Source: Deltaproteobacteria bacterium UBA3076 | GTDB taxonomy: Bacteria; Desulfobacterota; Dissulfuribacteria; Dissulfuribacterales; UBA3076 | DNA: 5,437 nucleotides | Assembly (NCBI GenBank): GCA_002367355.1 | Contig: DFBQ01000117.1 | Coordinates: 1-5,437 of the forward strand | Reading direction: 5' to 3' | In this document: positions 5,349-5,437 of the stretch, in pieces | Layout of the letters: each line of letters starts with the position of its first letter | Numbering within the stretch: position 1 is the stretch's first letter | Program-made: the position numbers and the translations under genes | Notes under the pieces: generated by a model | The model's input: only the letters and a program-made list of their open reading frames with translations | Databases searched by the model: none | Told to the model about the DNA's origin: nothing

Positions 5349-5352
5349 TCCT
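5349..5352 (-). promoter_or_regulatory. Ribosome binding site of the antiporter gene
   Basis: AGGA on the minus strand, seven nt before the ATG at 5341, with a second GGAG a few bases further upstream (5356-5359). It supports this ATG, from which the first hydrophobic segment begins almost at once, as is usual for the family. Confidence 0.6.
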
Positions 5353-5399
5353 AATCTCCTTGATATATGCGAGGTGCAGGTAACTATTCAGGTTGAAGA

Positions 5400-5419
5400 C
5401 TGAAGGCTGAAGGCTGAAG
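5400..5419. repeat. 7-bp tandem repeat (ctgaagg), nearly three units
   Basis: Units of ctgaagg start at 5400, 5407 and 5414, the last lacking one base. The preceding ttgaaga (5394-5400) looks like a diverged extra unit. The array lies about 60 bp upstream of the antiporter start, within the 96 bp of apparently non-coding sequence at the window edge. I see no convincing promoter there. Confidence 0.7.
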
Positions 5420-5437
5420 TATTTCAACCATCTCGCA

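Noticed and set aside
5245..5427. Minus-strand 60-codon frame overlapping the antiporter start.
   Set aside because: It runs through the tandem repeat and into the antiporter N-terminus in another frame, with no independent support.

Overview
The window looks like a piece of a Gram-negative bacterial chromosome, most likely a deltaproteobacterium (Desulfobacterota) or a close relative. This rests on the style of the FtsB-like and antiporter proteins, the moderate base composition and the type of intergenic repeats. It is an impression from reading, not a database result. All five genes I can support lie on the minus strand, so transcription runs from high to low coordinates.

In transcription order: (1) 5341-3857 is a Na+/H+ (CPA-type) antiporter with an extra soluble C-terminal segment rich in tryptophan. 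(2) 3856-3576 is a non-coding gap holding a palindromic repeat element and a degenerate extra copy of its arm. (3) 3575-3246 is a small unrecognised protein with three predicted membrane segments. (4) 3245-2947 is a gap containing a compact element. It has imperfect terminal inverted repeats, a perfect 28-bp internal inverted repeat of the ATTCCC-N8-GGGAAT kind, and an exact 11-bp direct repeat on both sides, as a transposition target duplication would leave. (5) 2946-2614 is an FtsB/DivIC-family cell division protein. (6) About 55 bp with a 10-bp tandem repeat follows. (7) 2558-2184 is a HEPN-like small helical protein. (8) 2171 to the window edge is the first 723 codons of a UvrD/RecB/AddA-type helicase. 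Its motifs I, Ia, II, III and IV are visible, and the C-terminal half lies outside the window.

The HEPN-like gene and the helicase gene are tightly coupled, with 12 nt between them and the same reading frame. They probably form one transcription unit, possibly with ftsB in front. The helicase is probably a recombinational repair or end-processing enzyme, but the HEPN partner leaves room for a less usual role. The antiporter and the small membrane protein are separate units. The intergenic repeats are the most unusual part of the DNA. I see no CRISPR array, tRNA, rRNA, transposase gene or complete defence system.
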